The notes under the pieces are model-generated. The model saw only the letters and a program-made list of their open reading frames with translations. It was not told the DNA's origin and did no database searches. This document shows, one piece after another, positions 26,068 to 34,992 of a stretch of DNA of 64,000 bases. Position numbers and translations under genes: made by a program. The stretch's first letter is position 1; every line of letters starts with the position of its first letter. The DNA is from Microbacterium sp. SA39 (GTDB taxonomy: Bacteria; Actinomycetota; Actinomycetes; Actinomycetales; Microbacteriaceae): positions 174,915 to 238,914 of the forward strand of contig NZ_JXRU01000035.1 of the NCBI RefSeq assembly GCF_000967865.1, in the 5' to 3' direction.

Positions 26068-27371
26068 GCGCCCCTCCGGAAGAAGTCGATCGCGCCGGCG
26101 ACGCCGTCGATGACCGCGTCGACCTCGGCATCCGTCGTGTAGAGGTAGGTGCTGGCACGCGTCGACGAGGTGACGCCGAGTCGGCGATGCAACGGCTGGG
26201 CGCAGTGGTGGCCGACGCGCACGGCGATGCCGAGGTCGTCGAGGAACTGGCCCACATCATGGGAGTGGATGCCGGCGACGTCGAAGCTCGCGAGCCCCAC
26301 GCGCGGGAGGTCGATGCCGGCGCCGAGCACGCGCACACCGTCGATCGCGCTCAGCCCATCGACCAGCCTCCGGCCGAACGCCGCCTCGTGCGCCGCGATG
26401 CGCGGCATCCCCACCGCGGTCAGGTAGTCGACGGCCGCAGCGAGCGCGATCGCCTGCGACACGCGCTGGGTTCCGGCCTCGAAGCGCTGGGGCGGCGGAA
26501 GGTACTCGGCCTCGGTGGTCGTGACCGTGGTGATCATCGACCCTCCTGTGAGGAACGGGGGCATCGCCTCGAGCAGTTCTCGGCGGCCGAAGAGCGCACC
26601 GATGCCGGTGGGTCCGAGCATCTTGTGGCCCGAGAGCACGGCGAAGTCGACGCCGAGAGCGTGCACGTCGAGCGGCAGATGCGGGGCCGATTGGCACGCA
26701 TCGAGCAGTGTCAGTGCGCCGACCTCGTGCGAGAGGGCGACCAGCTGCTCCACCGGATTGATGACGCCGAGCACGTTCGAGACATGCGTGAACGCGACGA
26801 GCTTGGTCCGAGCGCCGATGAGTTCGGCCGCGACGTCGAGCCGCAGAGCGCCGTCGTCGTCGAGCGGGATCACCCGGAGCGTCGCCCCGGTGCGGGCCGC
26901 GAGTTCCTGCCACGGGATGAGATTCGCGTGATGCTCCATCTCGGTCGTGACGATCTCGTCGCCCTCTCGGAGCCGCAGCCGCTCGGCTGCTGCTCCCCCG
27001 CGGCCGATCGAGGCGTTCGAGAGCGAATAGGCGACCAGGTTGATGGCTTCGGTCGCGTTGGATGTCCAGACGATCTCGTCGCTATCGGCGCCGACGAAGC
27101 GAGCGAGGGTGCTGCGCGCGTCCTCGAAGAGCTCTGTGGCCTCGGCCGCGATCGTGTGCGCGCCGCGGTGCACGGCGGCGTTCAGTGTCGTCGCGAACTC
27201 CCGCTCGGCATCCAGCACCGCGAACGGGCGCTGCGAGGTGGCACCGGAATCGAGGTAGGCGAGCGGATGCCCGTTCACCTGCGTCTGCAGGATCGGGAAG
27301 TCATCGCGCAGGCGCCGCACCTCGTCGTCGCTCAGCGGGGCGATCACAGCGGGTGCCGGCGAAGTGCTCAT
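26064..27371 (-). CDS. sufS: SufS-type cysteine desulfurase
   Basis: A 435-residue PLP enzyme that removes sulfur from cysteine for Fe-S cluster assembly. TTEMEHHANLIPWQELA, the PLP lysine in VLSGHKMLGPTGIGALFG and the persulfide cysteine in RVGHHCAQPLHRRLG are visible. It directly precedes sufU with a 4-bp overlap, the classic gram-positive pairing. The sufBCD genes, normally adjacent, are absent here, so the pair is split from the rest of the SUF system in this genome or is a second copy. Confidence 0.95.
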   Translation of the reverse strand: MSTSPAPAVIAPLSDDEVRRLRDDFPILQTQVNGHPLAYLDSGATSQRPFAVLDAEREFATTLNAAVHRGAHTIAAEATELFEDARSTLARFVGADSDEIVWTSNATEAINLVAYSLSNASIGRGGAAAERLRLREGDEIVTTEMEHHANLIPWQELAARTGATLRVIPLDDDGALRLDVAAELIGARTKLVAFTHVSNVLGVINPVEQLVALSHEVGALTLLDACQSAPHLPLDVHALGVDFAVLSGHKMLGPTGIGALFGRRELLEAMPPFLTGGSMITTVTTTEAEYLPPPQRFEAGTQRVSQAIALAAAVDYLTAVGMPRIAAHEAAFGRRLVDGLSAIDGVRVLGAGIDLPRVGLASFDVAGIHSHDVGQFLDDLGIAVRVGHHCAQPLHRRLGVTSSTRASTYLYTTDAEVDAVIDGVAGAIDFFRRGA

Positions 27372-27413
27372 CGTTCCAGTTTCTCATCTCGCGATCGGGG
27401 AAGGCCCGCCGGC

Positions 27414-28217
27414 TCACATGCGGGCGTAGCGCGAGCGCGCGATGCAGAACAGTCCGTAGACGGCGAGCCCCGCACCCACCGCACCGAGCATCAGCGGTCC
27501 GAGCGGCAGCGCCACGATGCTGTGCAGGGCGCCGTCCAGACCCGACGACTTGTCGGGGTCGTTCGTGAACGCCGCCACGACGAACAGCACACCGGTCACG
27601 GCGACCGCGATCCCCTTGGCGATGTAACCGATCACGCCGAAGGTGACGATGCCGCCGCGCTCGGCACCCGACGGCAGATGCAGCAGCTTCTTGAAGCCCC
27701 GGGTGAAGCCGCTGACGACGAACCCGACGCCCACCCCGAACACGGTGGCTCCGACGACGACGAGCACGACGATCCCGACGGGCGTCGCCAGCAACACCTC
27801 GCTGAGCGTCTGTGACGCCTTCTCTGAAGACACCCGCCCGCCGAAAGCGACGATCAGCGCCATGCCGGCGATGACGAGGTAGGCGAGCGCGATGCCGAAG
27901 TACTTGACCCGTGTGGCCCATTTCTTCGTGTCCGCCGGGTCGGATGCCAGGAAGGCGCTCGCGATCTGCCAGACAGCGAGTGCGATGAGCCCCGCCGCGA
28001 CGGCCCCGAGCAGCAGCCCGCCGACCGGGTTGCTGCGGATCTGCTCGAGCGCGCCGTCCTGATCGGCGTCACCGCCGCCCCCGAGGGCGAGTGAGACGGC
28101 GAGGCATCCGATGATGATGTGGATCACGCCGACGATGATGAAGCCGACGCGGGCGACCCGACGGAAGCCGTCGGACCCCTTCGCCTCGCGAGCAGCGTGC
28201 TTGACCGAACTCATCAT
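27414..28217 (-). CDS. DUF1206-domain membrane protein
   Basis: A 267-residue integral membrane protein with six hydrophobic segments arranged as three repeats of two helices; VGFIIVGVIHIIIGCLAV, IALAYLVIAGMALIVAFGG and VIGYIAKGIAVAVTGVLF show the repeat unit. This is the DUF1206 architecture, common in actinobacteria and of unknown function. It is monocistronic, 42 bp downstream of sufS. The start could be either of the first two ATG codons (MM). Confidence 0.9.
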   Translation of the reverse strand: MMSSVKHAAREAKGSDGFRRVARVGFIIVGVIHIIIGCLAVSLALGGGGDADQDGALEQIRSNPVGGLLLGAVAAGLIALAVWQIASAFLASDPADTKKWATRVKYFGIALAYLVIAGMALIVAFGGRVSSEKASQTLSEVLLATPVGIVVLVVVGATVFGVGVGFVVSGFTRGFKKLLHLPSGAERGGIVTFGVIGYIAKGIAVAVTGVLFVVAAFTNDPDKSSGLDGALHSIVALPLGPLMLGAVGAGLAVYGLFCIARSRYARM

Positions 28218-28275
28218 CGAAGACTACGCGGCCGGAATATCGGTTTCGGAGGGGCTTGCTTTCCGAGCTCGCCGA

Positions 28276-28926
28276 TCACCCGGCATCCGTTCCCGCCGCT
28301 CGCGTCACGGGCTGGCGAAGGATCGTGCGCAGCTTCTCCGGTGCCACCCGCCGCATGTCGCTCAGGTAGATCTCGTGATGCAGACCGGTCATCTGCAATC
28401 CGTTCTCGGGGATGAACCGGTGATGCAGGTCGTCGAGGACCGGCGCCTCGTCGTCGTACGAACCGACGTGCAGGGTCTGCGCGCTCAGCCCCTCGACGAG
28501 AGTCTCCAGACGCACGGATCGGAGAGCCGGCGACGGCGTCTCCTTCTTCTTGACGGTCTTGGCGGTGACGCTGTCGACCGCCTCGGTGAACATCTCTCTT
28601 GTGACGTGGTCGCCCACCATGATCATGAGCGTCCACAACCAGGCCGACTTGTCGCGCTGCGAGGTGAAAGCCGCCATGTCGGGAGCGTGCCAGAGGCCTT
28701 CGAGCGGCATCACGACGGCGTCGATGCCGAGTTGCTCTCGACTGGCGAACTTCAGGGTGTAGGCGAGGGGGAACAGCGCCGTCACGGCATCCTTGTACGC
28801 CTGAGCGGTGTTCGGGTCGCCGGCACCGTCGACCATCAGGTACTGCAGGGGCGGGACCTCGACCAGGCGGACGGTGCCGCGAGTGGCCCGATACGCGTCG
28901 AGAGTCTTCTTGGGGTCGATCGGCAT
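28276..28926 (-). CDS. GyrI-like small-molecule-binding protein
   Basis: A 216-residue stand-alone GyrI-like domain protein without a DNA-binding part. VPPLQYLMVDGAGDPN and the paired SHS2 modules (TLHVGSYDDEAPVLDDLHHR, then GLHHEIYLSD) are typical. These proteins bind or hydrolyse small cyclic or cationic compounds. The adjacent upstream gene on the same strand is an AraC regulator that itself ends in a GyrI-like domain, so the two may respond to one ligand. A terminator separates them, so they are not strictly co-transcribed. Confidence 0.85.
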   Translation of the reverse strand: MPIDPKKTLDAYRATRGTVRLVEVPPLQYLMVDGAGDPNTAQAYKDAVTALFPLAYTLKFASREQLGIDAVVMPLEGLWHAPDMAAFTSQRDKSAWLWTLMIMVGDHVTREMFTEAVDSVTAKTVKKKETPSPALRSVRLETLVEGLSAQTLHVGSYDDEAPVLDDLHHRFIPENGLQMTGLHHEIYLSDMRRVAPEKLRTILRQPVTRAAGTDAG

Positions 28927-28972
28927 GTCAGGCCTCCGGAGGTCGTGCCCTCAGTGTGGCAGCGCCCGCCGA

Positions 28973-29009
28973 CATCGGGTCGAGGAGCGGACAGCTCCCC
29001 GACCCGATG
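28973..29009 (-). terminator. Hairpin terminator after the AraC-type gene
   Basis: CATCGGGTCG (28973-28982) and CGACCCGATG (29000-29009) are perfect ten-base arms with a 17-nt loop, directly downstream of the AraC-type stop codon. Confidence 0.7.
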
Positions 29010-29015
29010 ATTCGG

Positions 29016-29879
29016 TCAGCCCCCCTCGACCGGCAGCCAGAGCTCGCACGATGCGTACGCGTCGGTGAACTCGAGGTAGCGCACGATCGAGGGCCCCGGC
29101 CGCAGCCGCCAGGGGTTCGACGGGAACCATTCCGTCGCCGTCGCGGCCCAGAGATTCTGCAGCGTCTCCGGGAACGGGCCGCGAGCGGCGAAGACCGCCC
29201 AGGACCCTTCTTCGAGCCGCAGGACATCGAGGTCGTCCGGCACCGGAGTCGAGATCTGCACAGCCACGCCGTGGAGATAAGTCAGCATGCTGCCCTCCGG
29301 CGCGTCCGGCTCGACATCCGAGGTGACGGCGAGGATGCCGACGGGCTCGGCGTCACCGAGCTCTTTCAGCCGCACGTGCTCCTCCGCCGGGATGGCGGCG
29401 ATGTGCTCCTGGATATGCGGATTGACGCCCGTGTGGATGAGCGGGACCTCGGCGGAATGACCGGCGAGGACGAGCTCGGGCAGGTGGGTGATGGTGACGT
29501 CCATCGGGGTGCTCCCTTCGACGCTCAGGCGGAACCGGAGCGTGGGTTGTGTACGGAGAGGACCCCCGTCTCGGCGCGCGTCGACCGGGCCGATGCCGTG
29601 CACCGCCCGGAACGCTCGCCCGAACGCCTCGATGGATCCGTAGCCGTGACGCACGGCCACGTCGAGAACGTTCGGGGCGCCCGCGACGAGCTCGGCGGCG
29701 GCGACGGTCATCCGCCGACGGCGCACGTACTCCGAGAGCGGCATGTCCGCCAGCGACGAGAACATCCGGCGCAGGTGGTACTCGGTCGTCCCGTGCTCGC
29801 GGGCGAACCGGGCGACGTCGATCTCCTCGGCGGCGTGAGCTTCGACGAGATCGATCAGTGCATTGAGCGTGCCGATCAT
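29016..29879 (-). CDS. AraC-family regulator fused to a GyrI-like effector domain
   Basis: A 287-residue regulator. The AraC DNA-binding domain occupies residues 1-105 (TTEYHLRRMFSSLADMPLSE, then VAVRHGYGSIEAFGRAFRAV); a GyrI-like ligand domain follows from about 125 (MDVTITHLPELVLAGHSAEV to the end). This Rob/MarA-like fusion is typical of regulators sensing cationic or hydrophobic compounds. GGAGGACC precedes the ATG. The GyrI-like gene just downstream is a plausible target. Confidence 0.9.
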   Translation of the reverse strand: MIGTLNALIDLVEAHAAEEIDVARFAREHGTTEYHLRRMFSSLADMPLSEYVRRRRMTVAAAELVAGAPNVLDVAVRHGYGSIEAFGRAFRAVHGIGPVDARRDGGPLRTQPTLRFRLSVEGSTPMDVTITHLPELVLAGHSAEVPLIHTGVNPHIQEHIAAIPAEEHVRLKELGDAEPVGILAVTSDVEPDAPEGSMLTYLHGVAVQISTPVPDDLDVLRLEEGSWAVFAARGPFPETLQNLWAATATEWFPSNPWRLRPGPSIVRYLEFTDAYASCELWLPVEGG

Positions 29880-30046
29880 GAGGTCCTCCTTTCTTCACCC
29901 ATGGTGTCCGCGCGGCGCACCCCGTCACCCGATCATTCTGGCCCGATCCGGTCGGCGAGCGCCCCTCATCACACTGGCGCGGGTGAGTGTGAACGGCGGG
30001 CGGCTAGGCTTGAAATCCCTGGAAAACACGGCGAAGGCGAAGCAAT

Positions 30047-30562
30047 ATGAGAGTGAACGATGTCCTCGCCGGCGCCCCCTTCCAGGCACCGGAACTCACC
30101 GAAGCCGAGAACCCGTTCCGTCACACCGAGGTGTTCGACGGCGCTCAGGTGACACGCATTCTCGTCGATGTTCTGGCCGGCACCGTCGGGGTCCTCCTCG
30201 AGCTGCGGCAGGCCGAGCAGCTGCCGGCGAACACTGCGCTCCTGCGCGTGACGGGTGTCGCGCAGCAGAACTGGATCTGCACCGCCATGGCCGACGAGTT
30301 CACGGCCTGGTCGATCACCGGAGTCGTCGTGCACCAGCGCCCGGGCGAGTTCCAGCTCGTGGCCCAGTGCCTCCCCGCGGGTGCCCTTCGCGTCGTCGGC
30401 GCCTCGGCGGAATTCATCCTGCTGGATGCCGCGGCTCTCGCCGCCGCGCCGCCCGACTACCGCGCAGACGCTCGTGAGCTGATCCGCTTCGGAGTCGCGG
30501 ACGAGAACACCGAGTGCCGGCTCGTCGGCGTGGCCCACTCGGTCCAGACCGAGAAGGTCTGA
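30047..30562 (+). CDS. Hypothetical protein
   Basis: No family recognised. A 171-residue, mostly beta/alpha soluble protein (VTRILVDVLAGTVGVLLELR, TALLRVTGVAQQNWICTAM, GALRVVGASAEFILLDAAAL) with no signal peptide or membrane segment. A purine-rich GGCGAAGGCGAAGC precedes the ATG. It is 116 bp upstream of the Fic gene on the same strand, but the palindromic Fic control region in between argues for separate transcription. Confidence 0.7.
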   Translation: MRVNDVLAGAPFQAPELTEAENPFRHTEVFDGAQVTRILVDVLAGTVGVLLELRQAEQLPANTALLRVTGVAQQNWICTAMADEFTAWSITGVVVHQRPGEFQLVAQCLPAGALRVVGASAEFILLDAAALAAAPPDYRADARELIRFGVADENTECRLVGVAHSVQTEKV

Positions 30563-30647
30563 CCCGGGCCGAGCGTCTCCTCGGGTCGTGCGCCTCAGTG
30601 TGGCCAGAGGGGACCGACGGCATCCGGATCCGTTGATTATCGCCACT

Positions 30648-30681
30648 CATACTTAAGGATCAGCAGTTATCCTTAAGTATG
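30648..30681. promoter_or_regulatory. Palindromic operator spanning the Fic start codon
   Basis: CATACTTAAGGAT (30648-30660) and ATCCTTAAGTATG (30669-30681) are perfect 13-bp inverted arms with an 8-nt spacer. Flanking CCACTC and GAGTGG extend the symmetry after a 3-bp interruption. The right arm contains the Fic ATG (30679-30681), so a bound protein would block initiation, or the RNA hairpin would hide the start codon. Confidence 0.85.
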
Positions 30682-31866
30682 GACGAGTGGCCAGCAACGA
30701 CATACGAGTCCCGATCTTGGGTCCGCTCGGGCACCGAGATGGGATCGCGGCGCCGAATCCGTGCCGCGCGGGGCCCCTATGACGCCGCCGTCCCGCCGCT
30801 CATCGCGGACGCGGTGGCCGACCTTCCCAACGACCTCGTCGCCGTGGCCGAAGACGCCGGCCGGGAACTCACCCGCTTCGATGCCGAAGTGGGTCCGATG
30901 GCGGCACCGTTCTCTGCGATCTTGCTGCGCACCGAGAGCGCCTCGAGCTCCGAGGTCGAGAACCTGACCTCAAGCGCCAAACAGCTCGCGCTCGCCGAGA
31001 TCGGTGCATCCGGTTCACCGAACGCGCTCCTCGTCGTCGGAAACGTCGCGGCGATGGAGGCGGCGATCGCGCTCGCCGATGACCTCGATCCTGCGGCGAT
31101 CCTGACGATGCACCGCGCCCTGCTCGAGAGGTCCGCCCCGAACATCGTCGGGCATTGGCGGGACGAGCAGGTCTGGATCGGCGGCGGCTCGGTGTCTCCG
31201 CACGGTGCGGCCTTCATCCCTCCTCACCAGGACCGGGTGCCTGAGCTGATGGACGACGTGATGCGATTCGCGCGTCGCGACGATCTTCCCGTGATCGTGC
31301 AGATCGCCATCGCCCACGCACAGTTCGAGACCATTCACCCCTTTCCCGACGGCAACGGCCGCACCGGGCGTGCGCTCGTTCAAGGGATGCTGCGCGGGAC
31401 CGGCGTCACGAAGAACGTGACGGTGCCGGTGTCTGCGGGCCTGTTGGGCGACACCGACGGGTACTTTCGAGCCCTCGATGCGTACCGCGCCGGAGATATT
31501 CGTCCCATCGTCGAGACGATGTCAGAGGCGGCGTTCTCAGCGATCGCCAACGGTCGAACGCTTGAGAAGGCGATCACCGAGATCTCCGCGAGGTGGGAGT
31601 CCGCTGTTCGCGCTCGAAGCGACTCCTCGGCGCACCGACTTCTGCACGTGCTGCTGCGCCAACCGGTCGTCACGACCGGCATCGTCGCGCGCGAGCTGCA
31701 GGTGAGCGGCCCGGCCGCCCAGGCCGCCGTCGACAGGCTCACTGCGTCGGGCATCCTGTCGCAGTCCAACATCGGCAGGCGTAACCGCCGGTGGCAGGCG
31801 ACCGAGATCCTGCAGGCACTCGATGCTTTCGGCGCTCGTGCGCGCCGCCGACGACCGGGAGCCTGA
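30679..31866 (+). CDS. Fic-domain AMP-transferase with C-terminal winged helix
   Basis: A 395-residue Fic protein expected to transfer AMP to a target protein hydroxyl. The catalytic loop HPFPDGNGRTGR starts at H220. SSEVEN (90-95) fits the N-terminal inhibitory helix pattern [S/T]xxxE[G/N], so this is a self-inhibited class II Fic. Residues 320-385 form a winged helix (GIVARELQVSGPAAQAAVDR), suggesting that the protein binds its own promoter palindrome. The N-terminal WPATTYESRSW supports the ATG at 30679 despite the absent Shine-Dalgarno. The target protein is unknown. Confidence 0.93.
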   Translation: MDEWPATTYESRSWVRSGTEMGSRRRIRAARGPYDAAVPPLIADAVADLPNDLVAVAEDAGRELTRFDAEVGPMAAPFSAILLRTESASSSEVENLTSSAKQLALAEIGASGSPNALLVVGNVAAMEAAIALADDLDPAAILTMHRALLERSAPNIVGHWRDEQVWIGGGSVSPHGAAFIPPHQDRVPELMDDVMRFARRDDLPVIVQIAIAHAQFETIHPFPDGNGRTGRALVQGMLRGTGVTKNVTVPVSAGLLGDTDGYFRALDAYRAGDIRPIVETMSEAAFSAIANGRTLEKAITEISARWESAVRARSDSSAHRLLHVLLRQPVVTTGIVARELQVSGPAAQAAVDRLTASGILSQSNIGRRNRRWQATEILQALDAFGARARRRRPGA

Positions 31867-31876
31867 TCGCCCCATC

Positions 31877-31903
31877 GAGGGAACGGATGACGTCCGCTCC
31901 CTC
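31877..31903. terminator. Hairpin between convergent Fic and aminotransferase genes
   Basis: GAGGGAACGGA (31877-31887) and TCCGCTCCCTC (31893-31903) pair over 11 positions with one mismatch, in the 35-bp gap between the two stop codons. Confidence 0.6.
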
Positions 31904-33233
31904 AGCGCCGGAAGGCGCCCAACGCCTCGTCGATCAGGTCGAGTCCGCGCGCGGCATCCTCTGCGGTGATCACGCACGGCGGCACGACGTGCAGGCGGTT
32001 GTCGGCGAAGAACGGCAGCAGACCGCGCCCGAGCAGATCGCTCTTGAGCGCGCCGATCGATGCGGCGGCGAGCGGTGCGCGGGTCTCACGGTCCTCGACG
32101 AGTTCGACGGCCCAGAAGACGCCGCTCCCCCGCACCTCGCCGATGAGGTCGTGGTTCTCGGCGAGCTGCCCGAGCCGCGGCCCGATGACGTCGGCGCCGA
32201 CGCGCTTGGCGTTGTCGACGATGCCCTCCTCGCGCATGGCCTCGACCGTCGCGACGACACTGGCTGCGGCGAGCGGGTGCCCGGAGTAGGTGAGGCCGCC
32301 GGGGAAGACGCGGTCGTCGAAGTGGTGCGCGATCTCGCCGGGGATGATGACGCCACCGATCGGCACGTAGCCGGAATTGACGCCCTTGGCGAAGGTGATG
32401 AGGTCGGGTCGGACGTTGAAGGCGTCGAGCGCGAGCCATTCGCCGGTGCGACCGAAGCCCGCCATCACCTCGTCGAGGATGAGCAGGATGCCGTAGCGAT
32501 CGGCGATCTCCCGTACGCCTTCGAGGTAGCCGGGAGGCGGGGTGAGGATGCCGGCCGTGCCGGGGACGGTCTCGAGCAGGATCGCGGCGATGCTGTCGGA
32601 TCCTTCGGCCTGCACGACGCGCTCGAGGTGGTGGAGAGCTCGGGCGCTCTCCTCCTCGGGCGTGGTCGCCCAGAACTCCGACCGGTACAGGTACGGGCCG
32701 AAGAAGTGCACGTGACCGCGGGAGTACTCGTTCGGGATGCGGCGCCAGTCGCCCGTCGCGACGACGGCCGCGCCGGTGTTGCCGTGGTACGAGCGGTAGG
32801 TCGAGAGGATCTTGTCGCGACCTGTGAAGAGTCGCGCCATGCGGATCGCGTTCTCGTTCGCGTCGGCGCCGCCGTTGGTGAAGAACACCTTCTCGAAACC
32901 CTCGGGCGCGATGTCGACGATGAGCCGGGCAGCTTCGGCGCGCACGGCGTTGGCGTGAGCGGGCGCGACGGTCGTGAGGACCTCGGCCTGCGCCTGGATC
33001 GCCGCGACGACCTTCGGATGCTGGTGCCCGATGTTCACATTGACGAGCTGGCTCGAGAAGTCGAGGAACCGGTTGCCGTCGGCATCCCACACCGTCGTTC
33101 CCGACCCACCCGCAAGCGGAAGGGGCGCGAGCGGGCCCTGCGCCGACCAGGAGTGGAAGACGCGCGAGCGATCGGCATCCCTCACCTCGGCGTTGGTGGC
33201 GGTGGAGACGGCGGAGGGTGTGAGGTTCGACAT
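31902..33233 (-). CDS. Class III omega-aminotransferase
   Basis: A 443-residue PLP enzyme, probably beta-alanine or omega-amino-acid:pyruvate transaminase. VFFTNGGADANENAIRMAR binds PLP phosphate, ILLILDEVMAGFGRTGEW carries the PLP Asp, and K283 in ITFAKGVNSGYVPIGG is the Schiff-base lysine. The start at 33233 (MSNLTPSAV) is chosen because upstream codons are antisense to the PucR gene. It is divergent from a PucR regulator and near an mmsA-type dehydrogenase, which could oxidise the malonate semialdehyde it would produce. GABA or taurine are alternatives. Confidence 0.88.
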   Translation of the reverse strand: MSNLTPSAVSTATNAEVRDADRSRVFHSWSAQGPLAPLPLAGGSGTTVWDADGNRFLDFSSQLVNVNIGHQHPKVVAAIQAQAEVLTTVAPAHANAVRAEAARLIVDIAPEGFEKVFFTNGGADANENAIRMARLFTGRDKILSTYRSYHGNTGAAVVATGDWRRIPNEYSRGHVHFFGPYLYRSEFWATTPEEESARALHHLERVVQAEGSDSIAAILLETVPGTAGILTPPPGYLEGVREIADRYGILLILDEVMAGFGRTGEWLALDAFNVRPDLITFAKGVNSGYVPIGGVIIPGEIAHHFDDRVFPGGLTYSGHPLAAASVVATVEAMREEGIVDNAKRVGADVIGPRLGQLAENHDLIGEVRGSGVFWAVELVEDRETRAPLAAASIGALKSDLLGRGLLPFFADNRLHVVPPCVITAEDAARGLDLIDEALGAFRR

Positions 33234-33360
33234 GGCAGTCCTTCGATTCCGTGCGGGAGCGGCATCCTGATCATCCCACCCGCACCCGACGACATCGGTC
33301 GCCAATCCGTCGATCGACCACCCACTTGACGGACAGAACGGCATCGGCCAGGATGCGGGG

Positions 33361-34884
33361 ATGCCCGCCACTCTCCGCGTCCTGCTGAACGAATCGCGCT
33401 TCGACCTGCGACCGGTCAGCGGCGTCGACGACGCCCTGCTCGCGCAGGACGTGCTGTGGGCGCACAACTCCGACCTTCCCGACCCCACTCCGTGGCTCGA
33501 CTCGGGCGGACTGCTGCTCACCGACGGCGTGCAGTTCGGCGCTCCCGAGCCGACTCCCGTACGGCCGTACGTGCAGCGCCTGGTCGACCACGGGCTGCTC
33601 GCCCTCGGCTTCGCTACGGGGATCGTGCATGACCGCATCCCCGATGATCTGATCGACGCCGCGACCGCGCAGGGGCTGCCGCTGTTCGAGGTTCCCCGCG
33701 AGACCCCGTTCATGGGCATCATCCGCTTCATCTCGGATGCCGTCGCCGACGACGACCGGCAGATGCTGGAGCGCTCGCTGCGGGCGCAGCGGTCCGTCGC
33801 CCGGGCCGCACTGCGTCCCGACGGGCTCGCCGAGATCCTCCGCGAGCTCGAGCACAGCCTGGGCTGCTGGGTGGCGCTCTTCGATGCCGCAGGTGCCCGG
33901 GTGCGCGTGCCGACCCGCCGCGAGATTCCCCGGTCTCTGGCACCGGAGATCGAGGATGCGGTCGCGAGCACGCTGGCACGCAACCGCACCGCCGCCGTGC
34001 GGCTCAGCATCGCGGGTTCGGGCGAGGTGACCCTGCAGACGCTCGGGCAGCGCGGGGATCTCCGCGGCATCCTGGCCGTCGGCACCGGGACAGGGGCGCT
34101 CGACCGTGCGCGCGCCGACCTCGTCGATGCCGTCATCGCGCTCGCGAGCATCGCTCTCGAGCAGAGCCGCACGCTCGATGAGGCGAGGCGGCGACTGCGC
34201 TCGGGGGTGCTGGAACTGCTGATGGCCGGGATCACGGGCGTCGCCGAGCGCACGGTCTCGCAGGTATGGGGCCCGCTTCCCACGGACCCACTCCGCGTCG
34301 GATGCATCCGGCTGCCGGATGAGGAGGACGGCGGGGCGGCGGCCCTGCGCTCCGCCCTCGAGCTGCTCGCGGTCGAGAGCCACGGCGGGGTGTTCTTCGC
34401 CGAGCGCGGCGATCGGCTGGTGACGATCACGCCTGCGGACGGCAGGACCGAACTCCTCAGCCTGCTCGAACGCCACCACGCCCTGGCCGGCTTCTCCGCG
34501 GTCACCACATGGGACGGTCTCACCGAGGCGATCACCGAGTCGGAGCGGGCGCTTGCGCGGGCGACGACGCAACAGCCGCTGAGCGAGTTCGACGACATCG
34601 CGCGGGTGGGACTGCTCGGGCACCTCGAGCACACGCAGGCGCACGACATCGCCCGGCGGATGCTGCTTCCGCTGCAGCATCCGAACGCTCCGGCGGACCT
34701 GCTCCGCACGCTCGAGGTGTGGCTGGAGCACAACGGCGCGTGGGATCCCGCGGCCAAGGCGCTCGGCATCCATCGCCACACCCTGCGGTCCCGCGTCGAC
34801 GCGGCGGGGAGGTTGCTCGCCCTCGACCTCGACACGTTCGGCGCGCGCGCCGAGGTGTGGAGCGCGTTGCAGTTGACGCGCTGA
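33361..34884 (+). CDS. PucR/CdaR-family transcriptional regulator
   Basis: A 507-residue regulator with the usual three parts: N-terminal PucR domain (residues 1-125, including LLTDGVQFG and TAQGLPLFEVP), a central GGDEF-like region, and a C-terminal HTH_30 domain (EVWLEHNGAWDPAAKALGIH, then RHTLRSRVDAAGRLL). PucR proteins control purine, proline and omega-amino-acid catabolism. It lies between the aminotransferase and mmsA genes and is divergent from the former, so both are probable targets. Confidence 0.92.
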   Translation: MPATLRVLLNESRFDLRPVSGVDDALLAQDVLWAHNSDLPDPTPWLDSGGLLLTDGVQFGAPEPTPVRPYVQRLVDHGLLALGFATGIVHDRIPDDLIDAATAQGLPLFEVPRETPFMGIIRFISDAVADDDRQMLERSLRAQRSVARAALRPDGLAEILRELEHSLGCWVALFDAAGARVRVPTRREIPRSLAPEIEDAVASTLARNRTAAVRLSIAGSGEVTLQTLGQRGDLRGILAVGTGTGALDRARADLVDAVIALASIALEQSRTLDEARRRLRSGVLELLMAGITGVAERTVSQVWGPLPTDPLRVGCIRLPDEEDGGAAALRSALELLAVESHGGVFFAERGDRLVTITPADGRTELLSLLERHHALAGFSAVTTWDGLTEAITESERALARATTQQPLSEFDDIARVGLLGHLEHTQAHDIARRMLLPLQHPNAPADLLRTLEVWLEHNGAWDPAAKALGIHRHTLRSRVDAAGRLLALDLDTFGARAEVWSALQLTR

Positions 34885-34924
34885 CACCCTGCCGCCACCC
34901 CTGCCGAGCGGCCCCTCTACGCGC

Positions 34925-34962
34925 GACCCGGCCCCTTGCGAACGATCGCAAGGGGCCGGGTC
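34925..34962. terminator. Perfect 17-bp hairpin between convergent pucR and mmsA genes
   Basis: GACCCGGCCCCTTGCGA (34925-34941) and its exact complement (34946-34962) are separated by a 4-nt loop. A third partial copy, AAGGGGCCGGATC, follows. The position between two convergent stop codons fits a bidirectional terminator. Confidence 0.85.
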
Positions 34963-34992
34963 CCGCAGAAGGGGCCGGATCGGCGAAGGGGG

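Noticed and set aside
30047..31866. Toxin-antitoxin pair formed by the hypothetical protein and the Fic gene
   Set aside because: The Fic protein carries its own inhibitory motif, a palindromic control region separates the genes, and the 171-residue protein shows no antitoxin features.
31902..34898. Very long open frame on the minus strand running through the aminotransferase and across the whole PucR gene
   Set aside because: Only the part below 33233 has protein-family motifs; the upper part is antisense to PucR, is Ser/Arg-rich and has no recognisable domain. High GC content keeps antisense frames open.
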